Origin: Alligator mississippiensis
Lineage: Eukaryota > Chordata > Crocodylia > Alligatoridae
Assembly (NCBI RefSeq): GCF_030867095.1
Contig: NC_081824.1
Coordinates: 120,846,162-120,910,161 of the forward strand
DNA length: 64,000 nucleotides
Direction: 5' to 3'
The notes beneath the pieces were generated by a model. It saw only the letters and a program-made list of their open reading frames with translations, ran no database searches and had not been told where the DNA came from. Positions within the stretch are counted from its first letter, which is position 1. Each line of letters opens with the position of its first letter. Below are positions 12,082 through 23,005 of this stretch, in pieces. A program made the translations under genes and the position numbers.

Positions 12082-12671
12082 GACATTGGCAAATTAAAAT
12101 AGAATAAATTAACAATATTTTCTCAAAAAAATGTTTTGTACAAAAATACTGTCAAAATTTCCTAAAAAGCTTTCAACACAGTAGTATCTTTTCATGTACT
12201 GAATAAACTATATTAGCACAGTGTCAAAATGCTGAAGACGGAACAAAATAAAAGTCTGTGAAATGTTTGCCACTGACTAGTCAACATTCCATCCACACCA
12301 TATTATTGTCTGTACATATGGGGGAAGGGGAATGGGGAGCAGACTTTAAGTTAACAGTATTACTCTTCCTGATCTGAGAGGGTTTGGCCCAAGGCTGTTA
12401 AGCTTCCAGTTTAAGCGCACTGAAAAATAATAAAAATAAATGTAATAGCCTGCACTGCGATGCATAGTTAAAAATTAAGCAAGATGGCAGCGTTTTGTGC
12501 AGTAATATCTGCCCTTCAAAGTTCATGCAACCCACTAATGCAACGGTTTGGCCCTGCTCACGCGGAATTTGAGTGGCTTGGAAATCATCACCTACAAAAT
12601 CCACAAGATGAAGCAATTTGCCAAGGTTAATATCTAACAGTTCAGCCCTGTGGACATGATGCACATGTTAC

Positions 12672-12916
12672 TGTGAAGAAAGTAATGGGGGGTGGGAAAG
12701 AAGGAGGGGGGGGAGAGGAAGCAAAGGAGAGAGAGAAAGAGAGGGGGAAAGATGGGGCAAGGGAAAGAGAAGGTGATAGAAAGGGGGGGAAGATGGGGAA
12801 AGAGAAAGAGGCAGGGAAAGGGGGAGAGAAAGAGAAGGTGGAAAGATGGAGAGAAAGGGAGAGATAAAGATGGGGAAAGGGAAAGGCAGGGAAAGAGGGG
12901 GAGAGAAAGAGAGGGG
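12672..12916. repeat. Purine-rich (G/A) tract in the CITED2 3'UTR
   Basis: About 245 nt made almost entirely of G and A on the plus strand, as degenerate GGAAAGAGAAAG-like units. In the CITED2 mRNA this is a C/U-rich stretch, a possible site for polypyrimidine-binding proteins. As DNA it could form a triplex. Open frames across it are low-complexity artefacts. Confidence 0.9.
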
Positions 12917-13003
12917 AACAAATGGCCAAAGGCATTGTTAGCTAGGAATTAGTCCTACAGGCAGGGAAGTGAGTGTCAGAGCTACAAAAGAAGTGTGGCA
13001 GCA

Positions 13004-13011
<8 letters not shown>

Positions 13012-13044
<33 letters not shown>
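13012..13044. repeat. (GA)n microsatellite in the CITED2 3'UTR
   Basis: Sixteen or so uninterrupted GA units preceded by an A run. It lies about 155 nt downstream of the CITED2 stop codon on the sense strand, where it reads (TC)n. It is likely polymorphic. Confidence 0.9.
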
Positions 13045-13048
<4 letters not shown>

Positions 13049-13198
13049 AAAAACAAACCCCAAATCAATTTCTACAAGCTTCTAGTTGACTCTGGGCTCC
13101 AGCTCCTCAGCCTGTGCAGGCGGGGAAGCCAGGTCCTGTGTCTAAGGGAATGTTGTCATCCGCACGGGCTCCCAAGTCCTTTGTCTGCCTGCAGTCAG

Positions 13199-13924
13199 TC
13201 AGCAGCTCACCCTGCTGGGCTGCTGTTTGCAAACGAAGTCTGTCATGAAGTCAAACTCGTTCTGTCCCAACCACAGCTCAGGCAGCTCCTTGATGCGGTC
13301 CAAGCCCATTTCTATGACCAGGGACATGAGCACCTCCTCGTCGATGAAGTCGGTGTCTATGACATTGGGAGGCAGCATGGCCGCGGGGCCGTGGGGCACG
13401 GGGGCGGGCAAGGCGCCGCCACCACCGCCGCCGTGCTTGGGGTTGCAGTCTCTGAAATGCTGGCCCGGGCCGGTGAGCTGGTGGGCCGCGGGGTGCAAGT
13501 CCGGCATGTAGTGGCCGTGCGGGTAGGGGTGGTGGCTGAAGTACTGGTTGTTGAGCTTCTGCAGCTGCATGCTGGCCGTCAGCTGCCCCGCGGGGCTGGC
13601 CACGGGCGGCGCCAGGAACTGCGAGCCGGGGAACCTGGCGCCGGGGGGCAGCGGACCGGCGGGGTGCCCCCCGCCCACGGCGCCCGGCCCCATGGCATGC
13701 CGGATCCCGCTCGTGGCGTTCATAGTGCCCGCTCCGTAATGTATATGGTCGCCCATGAGGGCGCTGAAGGCGTGCTGCTGCTGCTGTTGCTGTTGCTGCT
13801 GCTGGTGGTGGTGGTGCGGGCTAGCAAACTGCCCCATTCCCATCCGGTGGGCAGGGTGGTGGTGCAGCCCGCTGGGCCCGTCGGGGAAGCGCCCGTGATT
13901 CATGGCCATCATGTGCTCTGCCAT
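13199..13924 (-). CDS. CITED2: CITED2, CBP/p300-interacting transcriptional modulator
   Basis: CITED2 is a nuclear transcriptional co-regulator. It binds the TAZ1 (CH1) domain of CBP/p300, competes with HIF-1alpha, and acts as a co-activator for TFAP2. It is needed for heart, neural-crest and left-right development. The 241-residue frame is complete. It starts with the conserved N-terminal block ([16 protein letters not shown]), then a His/Gln tract at 37-50 with ten consecutive Gln, and the [17 protein letters not shown] block at about 60-82. The [10 protein letters not shown]...[12 protein letters not shown] block lies at about 120-145, and the C-terminal CR2 at about 186-241. CR2 holds the p300-binding LPEL motif at 214-217 and ends in the family's SRVSC. 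From memory, mammalian CITED2 is about 270 residues. The shortfall is in the Ser/Gly-rich linker, reduced here to a Gly run at 165-170. The start has G at -3 and G at +4. Its introns-free coding exon fits the known gene structure. It has no coding neighbour in the window. Confidence 0.97.
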   Translation of the reverse strand: MAEHMMAMNHGRFPDGPSGLHHHPAHRMGMGQFASPHHHHQQQQQQQQQQHAFSALMGDHIHYGAGTMNATSGIRHAMGPGAVGGGHPAGPLPPGARFPGSQFLAPPVASPAGQLTASMQLQKLNNQYFSHHPYPHGHYMPDLHPAAHQLTGPGQHFRDCNPKHGGGGGGALPAPVPHGPAAMLPPNVIDTDFIDEEVLMSLVIEMGLDRIKELPELWLGQNEFDFMTDFVCKQQPSRVSC

Positions 13925-13930
13925 TGCCCA

Positions 13931-13945
13931 CCTAGAAAGTTAGCA
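13931..13945 (-). promoter_or_regulatory. Predicted 3' splice site of the CITED2 5'UTR intron
   Basis: Reading the minus strand, a short pyrimidine-rich stretch ends in TTTCTAG at 13932, followed by exon sequence GTGGGCA directly before the ATG at 13924. This gives a coding exon that starts 7 nt upstream of the initiator. The known vertebrate gene also has an intron in the 5'UTR. I could not choose a single donor upstream. Confidence 0.6.
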
Positions 13946-14637
13946 AGGGGGAAGATGGGGGTGGGGGCTGCATCAGCCAGAGGTGTCCGCCCCGCCCGGC
14001 GGGCAGCCCGCCTCCCCTCCGCCGGGGTGGGGGGGGGCGAGCTCGCCCAAAAGCCCCTTTAAAAGCTTGCAATTAAAGACAATTTTTTGGGGGTGCAAAA
14101 ATCTTGTTGGTCTCATACAAGAGATCCTCTCTACTACGAGTCCCAATCGCCTTTAAAAAGAGCAACTCTGCAGTGCAATCCCCCCCCCCCCCCCCGGCTT
14201 TGCACGTCCAGCCAAGCCTCCCCACCCCAACAGCCCTGCTCGGCACGCTGCTGCCCTGCAAATAAGTCCCACCTAGCCGCTGTCAGCAACTTGGGGAATT
14301 AAGTCCTCCAGGTCCTCCTCTTTATGTAACGCAGATGTAAAGGGATTAGAAGTCCCCGATGCTGAGACGTCCCCTCGCTGCTCCGCTCAGCCACCTCCCC
14401 AGCCGTGCAGGGAGCGCAAGGCGTTGGGGAACAGCACCCCCCGCCCCCCGGCTGCACACTTGCCTCGTCTCCCCTTCTCCTCTCTGGTCCTCGGGCTCCG
14501 CGATCGCTCAGCGGGAGCCGCCCCGCATACAGAGGGCTCCCCCGGCCCCTCCGACCCGCCGCCGCTCCTCACTCCTCCGCCAGGCTCATCAGCCCTCGCC
14601 AACAATGAGCTGTGCTTCTTCCCCGGCTTTGGCCACA

Positions 14638-14645
14638 GTTAATAT
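14638..14645 (-). promoter_or_regulatory. Candidate CITED2 TATA-like element (TATATTAA)
   Basis: On the minus strand TATATTAA is followed by ACTGTGGCC inside the GC-rich island, about 0.7 kb upstream of the ATG. It would place a transcription start near 14610. It is one of two TATA candidates, and which one is used cannot be decided from sequence alone. Confidence 0.4.
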
Positions 14646-14884
14646 AGGATTTCAGAAGGGAGGAGCAAAAGCAGTCCTCGCAGGCAACCAGAAGTAAAAC
14701 CTGGAGCCAGCCAGGGAAAGGGGAGGGAAAAAAAAAAAAGGAGAGAGAGAGAAAAAGCCAGGCGGATCTGGAAAGCATCCAAGGAATCCTGTTCCTTCTG
14801 GTTGAGCGACACGTGTGTTTGCTGATCACTTGTGCAGCGTCTCCGGATCAGTTCTTGCTAAGGAGCCGCATCCCTGCTTGAGTC

Positions 14885-14891
14885 TTTTATA
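14885..14891 (-). promoter_or_regulatory. Candidate CITED2 TATA box (TATAAAA)
   Basis: The minus strand reads GCTATAAAAGAC about 0.96 kb upstream of the CITED2 ATG, at the upstream edge of the CpG-rich region. A start site about 25-30 nt downstream would be near 14860. The canonical match makes it a good core promoter candidate, competing with the TATATTAA at 14638. Confidence 0.45.
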
Positions 14892-15699
14892 GCTTAGACA
14901 AAGGGGCTGGTGGGGGGAGGGGGGGAAGGGAAGGGAAGGGCTGGGGGGGGCTTTGCAAATAGATCGCCTTGATGTGGCTGGGGGAAAAGGAAAACCAACC
15001 CAAAGCCCTGATGCTAGAAGACTGGCAGGGAAAACAGATCCTGGAGCAGAGCGATCTGCCTTGCGATCGCGGCTAAGAATAACTTAATAGGCTTCGGGTT
15101 TGCTTTTTTTTTTTTTTTTTTGTCACACATCATGGCCCTGTGCTGGCACTCTCCTCCCGGCCCGGATCCATCAGCCTGCTCCACACCGGCATGGACCCGC
15201 GGATGATGCCCCCGCCCCTCGTGCAGCATGGCTTGGGGTGAGCCGGATCTGCTCCGAGTGATTCAACAGCTTGGCTCTTGCCACGAGCAGCATCGCTGGG
15301 CTTCCTGGATGCAGCTACGAGCACGTGCCTGGGAGAGCCTTTGCAGCCGGTTACCTCTTCATTTTTTAGGAAGGGGGCTCCCCACCCCCCGCGTTTGCCT
15401 CCTTGTACGTGCAGGGCTCTGTTGCACGGCACCAGGCAGCTGTTGCAGGTGACCAGCGGGAGCGGAGGGGCAGGGTCTGGCGGGGAATGTTGTTTGCTCT
15501 GCCTGGGCAAACCAGATCCGAGCCGCGCTTTCCGTGTCACACTCGGCTGCTCCGCGGACGTGCGCTTTTGCTAACTTTGCGTTTACTTCTCCTGGTAGCG
15601 CTGGCATTCACACGGAGGCGGCTCTGCTCTGTAAACAAACTCGGGGAGACTCCTGCCCCGCAGCCACCTTTTGTCGCGCACGCGCGCGCACACTGTCCT

Positions 15700-15980
15700 T
15701 CCAGGGTCTCACACACACACTGTCCTTCCATGGTTTCATACACACACACACGCGCGCGCTCCCTACAGGGTTACACACACACAGAGTCCCTCCAGGGTTT
15801 CACACACACACAGAATCCCTCCAGGGTTTTACACACACACACACACACACACACTCCTCCAGGGTTTTACACCCCCCCTACAGTTACACACACAGTCCCT
15901 CCACGGTTTTACACACACACACACACACACATACACACACACACTCCCTCCAGGGTTTTACACACACCCCCTCCAGGGTT

Positions 15981-16019
<39 letters not shown>

Positions 16020-16078
16020 CCCTACAAGGTCTCTCTTACACACAGTGTCTCTACAGCGTGTCTTACACACACAGGCGC
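15700..16078. repeat. CA-rich minisatellite upstream of CITED2
   Basis: Tandem units of a TCCCTCCAGGGTTTTACAC-like core, each followed by a variable (CA)n run, repeated more than ten times with length variation. It lies roughly 0.8-1.2 kb upstream of the candidate start at 14860. Alternating purine-pyrimidine CA runs can form Z-DNA. Long open frames across it exist only because the units lack stops. Confidence 0.92.
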
Positions 16079-17554
16079 GCACTCCGTCCCTACAGCCCCC
16101 CCACACGCCCCCGGCGGGGGGCAGGGCAGGGCAGGGCAGGGGCCCGGGGCTGCCCGCGCAGGAAGGACAAACACGCGCCGCCCGGGACTCGCTCGCTCAA
16201 CTCGGGCGCCCCGCGGGGCCGGGCCGGGCCGGGCTGGGCCGGGCCAGGGCACATCGCGGGGCCGCCCAGCTCTTCCGTGTGCCAGGCGGCGCCGCCCCTC
16301 GGAGCACCCCCTGCCTGCGGGGCACAGAGCCACCCCGAGATCAGCGGTGCTGGGCTGGCAGAAGGCACCTCTAGCCCAGGACTCACGCCCTCCTCCTCTC
16401 TGAAGGGCAGCTGCACTGAATTAGAAGGCTGGCGGTGGAGGGGGAAGGGACTAGCCCTCTGCAGTGAAGTTGGATTTTGTCCTATTTGCAGCCTCCCCTA
16501 CTGCTAATCACCGCACCCCCCCCCCACCAGCATGGGGTGCAGTGTCGCTGTCCACTGAAGTGCAGAGCAGCTCTACAGCAGCTGTCCTTGGAGGAGACAA
16601 AGAACAGGGCAGACCCCTTCTCAGATCAAACAAATCAGCCATCAACTAGCAGGCAGAAATGCCTCCGTCCCTTCCAGTTGCCAGTGCAAGGACAAAACTG
16701 CGCTGCTGTCCTCTGCAAGGAGTGGCATCACGGAGGAGGGCAGGGGGGAAGGGATGTTGCTGGATAGGGCAGGCAGTAGGCACCTTGCTGGAGAAGGGAT
16801 GGTCCCCCTGGTAGCCCTCTAGAGCAGGTTGAGGGAGCAAGTATTTCCCTGTCCCACATCCTGTTGTAAGTGCCAGGTGAAGGAAGAGGCAGTTTACCCA
16901 AAGAGCTAATGGGAAGGGGGGGAGGCGGGAGTTGATTTTGCAGGATGCTGGCACAGAGCTAGTGAGCAAGCAGAAGTAGGCCAGGAAACACAGCCCCCTA
17001 TATAATGCTTCAAGGACAAATCTAAAGTGCAGGGGGGGGGGGGGAAAGAGCAAGGACCTGGTGACAGCTTTGTTCAGGAAGTGACCTCATCAACAACCAG
17101 CTGCAATGCCTGCAGGGATGGGGTGAGGGATCTGCCACCTCATATGCTGTTTGGCCAGATGGAGGTAATCATCAGGTCCAGACACTTTTGGAGCTCTGGG
17201 CTTCAGGGAACATGGTATGTAGTCAGGCCCGTAACCTGGGTCAGGTGTGATTGGAAGAGACCATGCACCTCTCCTGAGAGTTTCCCCTTAATGCTTGGTG
17301 ACTTTGTGGGTCAAAAGAAAATTGAGAAGATGCAACTGTGGACAACTGGGCAGTTGTGGAGAAAGTGAAGAAGCAGTTTACTAAATGCCACTCTGTGGGG
17401 ACATCAGCAGGACCTTTTGTTCTGCAGTGCCCGATGTTCCACATTCCTTACAAAGCCCTGTATATATCAGCTAGGATTAACCCCGTGGAAATGTGGCACC
17501 CTCCCAGAGGTTGATTTGTGGGTGTTCCATCAGCTGATGGTGTAGGGCAATGGG
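16079..17554. other. CITED2 upstream flank, no gene seen
   Basis: The first 250 bases are very GC-rich with short GGGCC/GGCAG repeats and probably belong to the CITED2 island. The rest is unique-looking DNA with no recognisable coding potential or repeat. Confidence 0.5.
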
Positions 17555-17829
17555 TAGGGTGACCATACATCCCGGTTTACCTTGGCATGGTCTTGGATTT
17601 CAAAGGCCAGTCCCGGACGGTCAGTGAAAATTAAAACGAGCATCCTCAAATCTCAGGAGTGCAGGATGCAGTCTGGTGGGGGGCAGAGTGGCATGGTGCT
17701 CCAGGCAGCTCTGCCTCCCTACCTGACTGTACCTGTGTTCTTGCCCACTGGCCTCTACCACTGCCTGCAGCACCATTGCTGATTCGGGGCAGCTGGGGCA
17801 GTGTCCTGGATTTCCTTATGGTCACCTTA
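17555..17829. mobile_element. TA-flanked MITE (TARGGTGACCATA termini)
   Basis: The left end TAGGGTGACCATA and the reverse complement of the right end TAAGGTGACCATA match at 12 of 13 positions, and each begins with TA. The second block reads CATCCCGG, as in Tc1/mariner-like non-autonomous repeats of amniotes. It is 275 bp long with no coding sequence. Another element with related termini (TAGGGTGGCCA) lies at 46521-46680. Confidence 0.72.
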
Positions 17830-18078
17830 GCAATGTGCAAAATCTGAAGGAGAACAACTAGGGTTATGTGAGTTGAGAAGCAGAGCTAGCTGGGAATTTG
17901 CTTTGAGAACAATATTCTGGAAAAAAAAGTCTTTTATGCAAAATTGAAATTTTTCTGTAGAAAAAATTTCCATCCAGAAAATCAAACTGAGTTCATGCTC
18001 AGTGGGTCCTTCTCATTATCATTTTCTGCTTCCTCAGCTTTCAGCCTAGCCAAAAGTGGGCCTACTCTATGCAGCTAC

Positions 18079-19138
18079 TGGTAGAGCTGGGAGATGGATA
18101 TCTCAGACCAGCACCCTGCCCCTCATCCTCTTTAGAAACCAGACTGGAAAAGCCTTGTCAGCTCATTTCTGCCTGTAGTCAGAGAAAAATTAGGAAAAGT
18201 ATCCCAGGTGGGCATTTTACAAAGCCAAAACATTCAATTTCAGTGCTCCTAAATTGAGGGTTTTTTCTGGGAAGGGGGAAGGGATTTCAGTCCTCTGCTT
18301 AGGAGGACTGGAATGGAATCCTTTGGCTTTGTAAAATGCCCACCTGGGATTCTTTTCTTAATGTTTCTCTGTTCCTACAGACAGTAAATTCAACTGCCAA
18401 GGCCCTTTCAGTCTGGGTTTTAAAGAGGATGAGAGGCAGGGTGCTGGGCCTTGATATCTGTCTCCATGGTGGATCCAGGATTTTGTAAAGGAGGATGCGG
18501 GATCAGCGACTGGCACGTTAATAAAAGTCCTTAATCAGGTAACAATCTTCCCTCCCCCACCCTTCCCCTCTGTGCACAGCAGGACATCCCCTCTCCTCCC
18601 TCCCATTTTCTCCCTCCCCTGCCCACAGTTGCCACCGTCCCTACTGTGTCCACGGACCTGAGGGCAGGGGGAGGGAAGGATGGCTCCAGAGCTGTTCCTG
18701 TCTCCTTCCAGTGAGGCTGCATGTAGAGTTAGGCTTGGCCAGAGACAGTGGTGGCCTGCTCTTGGGAAGGCTCCTGGACTGGCAGGGAACAACCAGGGGG
18801 ATGCAGTAGGGAGGGGGAACCAACCCACCTCTGCCACTGCCCCCATTTGAGCCTGGCTTACCATGGAGTCCAGATGGAATAGGCTGGAGTAGTTCTGCAG
18901 CCTCCCACACAGCCCTTAGGATAGCTGGGGACAATGGCAGTGGGGGAGAAGGAAGGAAGGGGGAAGGGATGTGCTGCTCACCATGGAGGCAAAGGGAGGG
19001 AAGACAATTCTTACCCAATTTGGACACTTAAAAAGAGTCCCCAGCTGCTGTACCCATGGTAATGTCAACTGAAGTGGGGAGAGGGGGGTGCCAGTGCACC
19101 TACTCTGGATCCACCCCATCTGTCTTCCAGCTCCACCA
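18079..19138. mobile_element. Palindromic foldback element split by a hAT
   Basis: The left arm (18079-18265) and the right arm (about 18285-18463 plus 19118-19138) are inverted copies. For example, GGTGGGCATTTTACAAAGCC pairs with GGCTTTGTAAAATGCCCACC, and CAGCACCCTGCC pairs with GGCAGGGTGCTG. The right arm ends in CCAGCTCCACCA only after the hAT is removed, matching TGGTAGAGCTGG at the left tip. It encodes nothing. Confidence 0.75.
18464..19117. mobile_element. hAT-like insertion with exact 8-bp target duplication
   Basis: ATCTGTCT occurs at 18456-18463 and again at 19118-19125, flanking an element whose ends share the inverted sequence GGTGGATCCAG. The insertion interrupts the right arm of a palindromic element, so it is the younger of the two. 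The interior is C/T-rich and non-coding, and the short frames within it show no transposase motifs. Confidence 0.78.
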
Positions 19139-22100
19139 TATATGTATATCTGACTTATCATCCTGATTGGGAATGCAAATGCAAAATTTTTACAGGAAGG
19201 GATTTCCACATTTTGGCCCCCTCTAGTGAGGAACCTGGTACTTTTACTTGGTCTGTCTGGAAAAGAATGAAACAGCCAAAGCTAGGGTCTGCACTGCAAA
19301 GATGGTTAGGTGCCTGGGCTCCAGATTCCCTGGTTATACAACTGAAAGAACGGTATTGTGGCAAGCTTGGGCTTCATCAATCAATGGAACAGAATCGGAT
19401 TGGCGCCAGGCAACTCTTCATATAATCAACATAGGTCACTTGTCTGGTTCCAGATACCAGCCCAGAATTCCCTAGAGCTACCACAGTACCTCCTTTTTAG
19501 AGCATCCTTTCACCACACTGAAAGAGTCTATATACCCTGATGTACAACCAGATAACCCAGGCATGGGATAAGTCACTCAGGGGAAAATCTGGGGTGCTGT
19601 GATGCTAAAGGATGAACAGATTGATGGAAAAAAACTGCAAGAGGCAGGCTCAGTACAGTTGGGTTAGCCCCTACTAGTTACCATGGGACAAAAAGAAAAA
19701 TATTTAAATAAGGAGTGTTTTATGCACTGGCCAGGTACAGGGGCTCAGTTTTACTTTGCTGAGTGTCATTGTACAAGCACACGGTCAGGAGGACTAAGGA
19801 CATTGATAATAGGGAGCCAACACAGTATGACTGTTGGGGAACCTAGTGGGCTTCCGAAACCTGCATTATCTATGTGTTTTATACCAGGGGTCCTTCTAGA
19901 TTGAAGGGCAGGTGATAGAATAATTTTGCTAACTGAGCTAATTTTTTGCATTCCCTTCACACACCTTCTTCACATTTGACTGGATAGCCTGAGATAGTAA
20001 AAAGGAATTATTAGAATTAATGCCGGTGTCCTTTGCACCATAAACCTGTGTCCCTTTGTTCGGAGTGGTCCTGGAATGATGGATGGCTGCCAGGCACCTT
20101 CCTTTTTGCACTGCCTTCCCTTCCAGCACATCTTGACAGTGGAAGGATCTTACTTGACATTTTCCTTTTGTAGGAGTAATTCTATCACAAGCCATTTTCT
20201 TTTAAAAGTTAACTCTGTGAAAGTGGGACAGAGGAGGAGAAATGAAATTCTTTCCTGAGGAGGTTCAAGAAGATACAGTAATCCAAACAATCTCCCATCG
20301 AGTATCATTCACTTTGCCTTGTCACACAGAATCCCAGGCTAAACATCTTCAGTACTTTTATTAAATGGGGACTAGAAACAAAAAAACAGAACTTCTCTTC
20401 ATACTTGGGAAATTGCTACAGCTTCTAAAATACAATGCTAGGCCACAGCGTTCAAATTCAGCACAAATTAATAGTGACTAAAATGTAGCTGGCAGGAGGG
20501 CTGTATAAACAATTGATTTTCTGTTTTTGTTGCAGAACTAAAAACAAAAATCATCACATAAAATAATAGTTTTAGGTTGTCTGATATATTTTATTTGACT
20601 CAAATTATTAGAAAGCAGATTATATCTTTCCAAGTATATTCTAGAACTGGTTGAATACTAGAAAAATATTCATTGACAAGTTATTTATGTGATGAAGGCC
20701 AGGACAATAATTCATTGAATACATAAATGAAGCTTTTTATTAGACTGCAATGTTCTACCATAAATAAATAAATAGATAGCAAACAAAATGCTGCAACAGA
20801 GTTTCCAATCCTGCACTATTTATACATGTAACTACTGCATTTTTTTCTTGATCACTTCACACTAGAGCCTACTCCTGCATATCTTGTATAGTATGCTATA
20901 AAAGGACTACTCAAGGGAAATGGTACTGCCAACCTGGCAGAATCTGGCCCATCATAACTGTATTCCAAAATTTTATTGTCAATGCCCTCTTTAAATTCAA
21001 GAAGCCAGAATCTCGGCTGGTATAAACTGGCACAACTTCACTGAAGTTAGTGGAGATATACAGATGAGCATCTGGTCCAGAGTGTTTTTTGTTTCTGTTT
21101 TAAAGTCAAAGGCTCATTTTACCTTTACATTTCTAATATAACATACCTATTGGAATGTTATCCAGGACAATAATATATTAGGGCCTATAAACAATTTTTT
21201 GGATTATATTGCATCTTGCTTCAGATTCTTGATAAGTACCTACTTGCACATACTGCTTGGACCTCACAACATCATGTGTAGCAGAACTTTCTAATCTGCA
21301 CACAAAAGATTGATTTCAATATGCTCAAAATTGAACTGTGTAGAAGCATGTGTAAGATCAGGGTCCAAGTATGGAATCAAGTAATTCCTCCAAGTCTTTT
21401 CCTAATGGTAGCACAAATGTGGCCACTACGGTCATTAGTGCTTCTGCATCTTAATTTTTTTATTAATAGGGAAGTAATTCTCCCAATGTACCTCTAGCAA
21501 AGCAAGGTGGTTGCTGTGCCTTACACATTGCTGACAATTATAGACTTAGTCACATATTTTCCTTCAATTTGATTGCTTTTCTAAAAAATGAAATAATTAT
21601 AAGGTGTACAGTGAATATGCAGTAGCAATAGCATTTATACCAGGGTTATTAGGAATATGCTGTGGTTCAGGGGAATTTATAGGCTCTGAGCCTACTTGTT
21701 TCTTCAGTGAGAATTTTGTGTGTCTTTCTCTCACACTTTTCCAGGTAATTTAGTTTCCTTTTACAGTTATGAGCCCTGAGGAACATCCCGATCTGATCAG
21801 TCTTTTTAGTAGCCCTTTACTCCATTTCTTTACTTGAGGCTCTGTAACACTTTTTACTGCAAACCCTTAGGTTTCAGGCTTTGTGTGTTAGGTCAGGTTT
21901 CAGCTGAATGCTGTACTCCCCACTCTCTCTTTCTCAGGCATCTGGTATCTGATGAGTTATCTTGACTCCAAAGTAGTAGTAATTGATTCCCTTTTGTAAG
22001 AGTTAATCTTGTCTGGGCAGGGCACTCTCAGTTTTGAAGTTATCTTTTCCCCCCCTTCTTGAATACATACAAAGATTTTCTGCAGTACTGTCTCAAGACT

Positions 22101-22629
22101 TGTAGCAAGACTTTTCTGTTTTGATTATTTCCTGTTGGAAAATTCGATTTCCTCCTGTCTTTTCCTATTGGACGACTTTTGTGTGTACCTATGTTCATTT
22201 TCTCAAGAGGTTTGTTCTTGGACTGTAAGGTCCAAGATTGTTTGGTTTAGAAGAAATATAGAAATATTTTAATTTTTGCCTTTATGTTGGTAGAGTAACT
22301 TAGGTGGGCCCTCTGGAAAACAATTAAATAAATATATTAAAAAAAATAAATAGTTAAAATAGAATAAAAATAAAGTATTTCATGTTTGCTAATTAAAAAA
22401 ATGCCCAGTTTTATTAATAACAATAGTTTCAAAAGGTAAAAGCAAAATCTGTTTTATAATTGAATGTTTCTTAGGCAGTTCTTCAATATTAAGATTACTT
22501 TTAATTTATTTTTAATTGATCAATTAATTTCATCTTAAATTGTTAAGATTACTTTTTGGGCACACAGAGCAGATTTACATGATGTTTCACACTTGCGGTT
22601 CATGTGCGTCAGCCTGATGATATCATACT
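19139..22629. other. Repeat-poor, AT-rich intergenic DNA
   Basis: No recognisable genes or transposons. From about 20300 on the sequence is AT-rich, free of long open frames on both strands, and contains no repeat I can identify. This makes it a candidate for conserved non-coding DNA upstream of CITED2. Confidence 0.45.
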
Positions 22630-23005
22630 CAAGCACTAATAATACTACTCCTTAGCATTTACATAAATTAGCACTTTATAGCTTCAAAGCATAACACCGA
22701 CATTACCTAATTACTCTGGAAATGAACACACACTCTTTTCCACTCTATAAAGGAGAAGCATTTGATAGATTTAAATAGCTGTTGTGCAATCAAGAGAGGT
22801 AAATGAGTTTTAATGACATACATAGCAAGGCAATGGGAATCAGGATATCTGGGTTCTTTTCCCAATTTTACCAGTGAAAAATCAATAGAAATTGCTTAGC
22901 TCCTTTGGAAAATCTCACCCTTAACTTCAAATGTACCTCAGTTTCCCTGTCTGCAAAATGGAATAGTATCTGTTACCTATTACTGCATGGGACCTAGATA
23001 TTTTT
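22630..23005. repeat. MIR-like SINE fragments, head to head
   Basis: The right half (about 22830-23000, plus) reads CAGGATATCTGGGTTC ... CCTCAGTTTCCCTGTCTGCAAAATGG, the familiar core of MIR/CORE SINEs. The left half (22640-22820) looks like the same type in the opposite orientation. Old and diverged. Confidence 0.55.

Larger units (their letters stand above)
12058..13198 (-). other. CITED2: CITED2 3' untranslated region
   Basis: This is the transcript continuing downstream of the stop codon to the predicted cleavage site. On the sense (minus) strand the distal part is AU-rich and contains ATTTA-type elements, for example near 12430-12440 and 12100, as expected for a short-lived inducible mRNA. 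The middle holds a 245-nt pyrimidine-rich tract and a (TC)n run, which probably lengthen this UTR relative to other species. The 3' boundary is set about 15-25 nt past the AATAAA. Boundaries are inferred, not observed. Confidence 0.75.
13350..15680. promoter_or_regulatory. CpG-rich island over the CITED2 promoter, first exon and CDS
   Basis: GC content and CpG frequency rise sharply compared with the AT-rich flanks. The GC-rich stretch covers the coding exon, the putative 5'UTR intron and the presumed promoter, and a second GC-rich block follows at about 16080-16330. This is typical of developmental regulator genes in vertebrates. Within it are a poly-C run near 14170 and a poly-T run near 15103-15121. 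Exact edges would need a calculated CpG ratio. Confidence 0.7.

Noticed and set aside
12634-12952. Low-complexity frames of Lys/Glu/Gly or Ser/Phe/Pro
   Set aside because: They are translations of the purine-rich tract in the CITED2 3'UTR.
12995-14062. 355-codon open frame on the plus strand over CITED2
   Set aside because: It is antisense to the CITED2 coding exon, starts in the GA repeat, and mirrors the GC-rich codon pattern; it has no domain of its own.
15403-16507. Overlapping plus-strand open frames of 278-323 codons rich in Thr and His
   Set aside because: They come from the CA minisatellite, whose units lack stop codons in all three frames.
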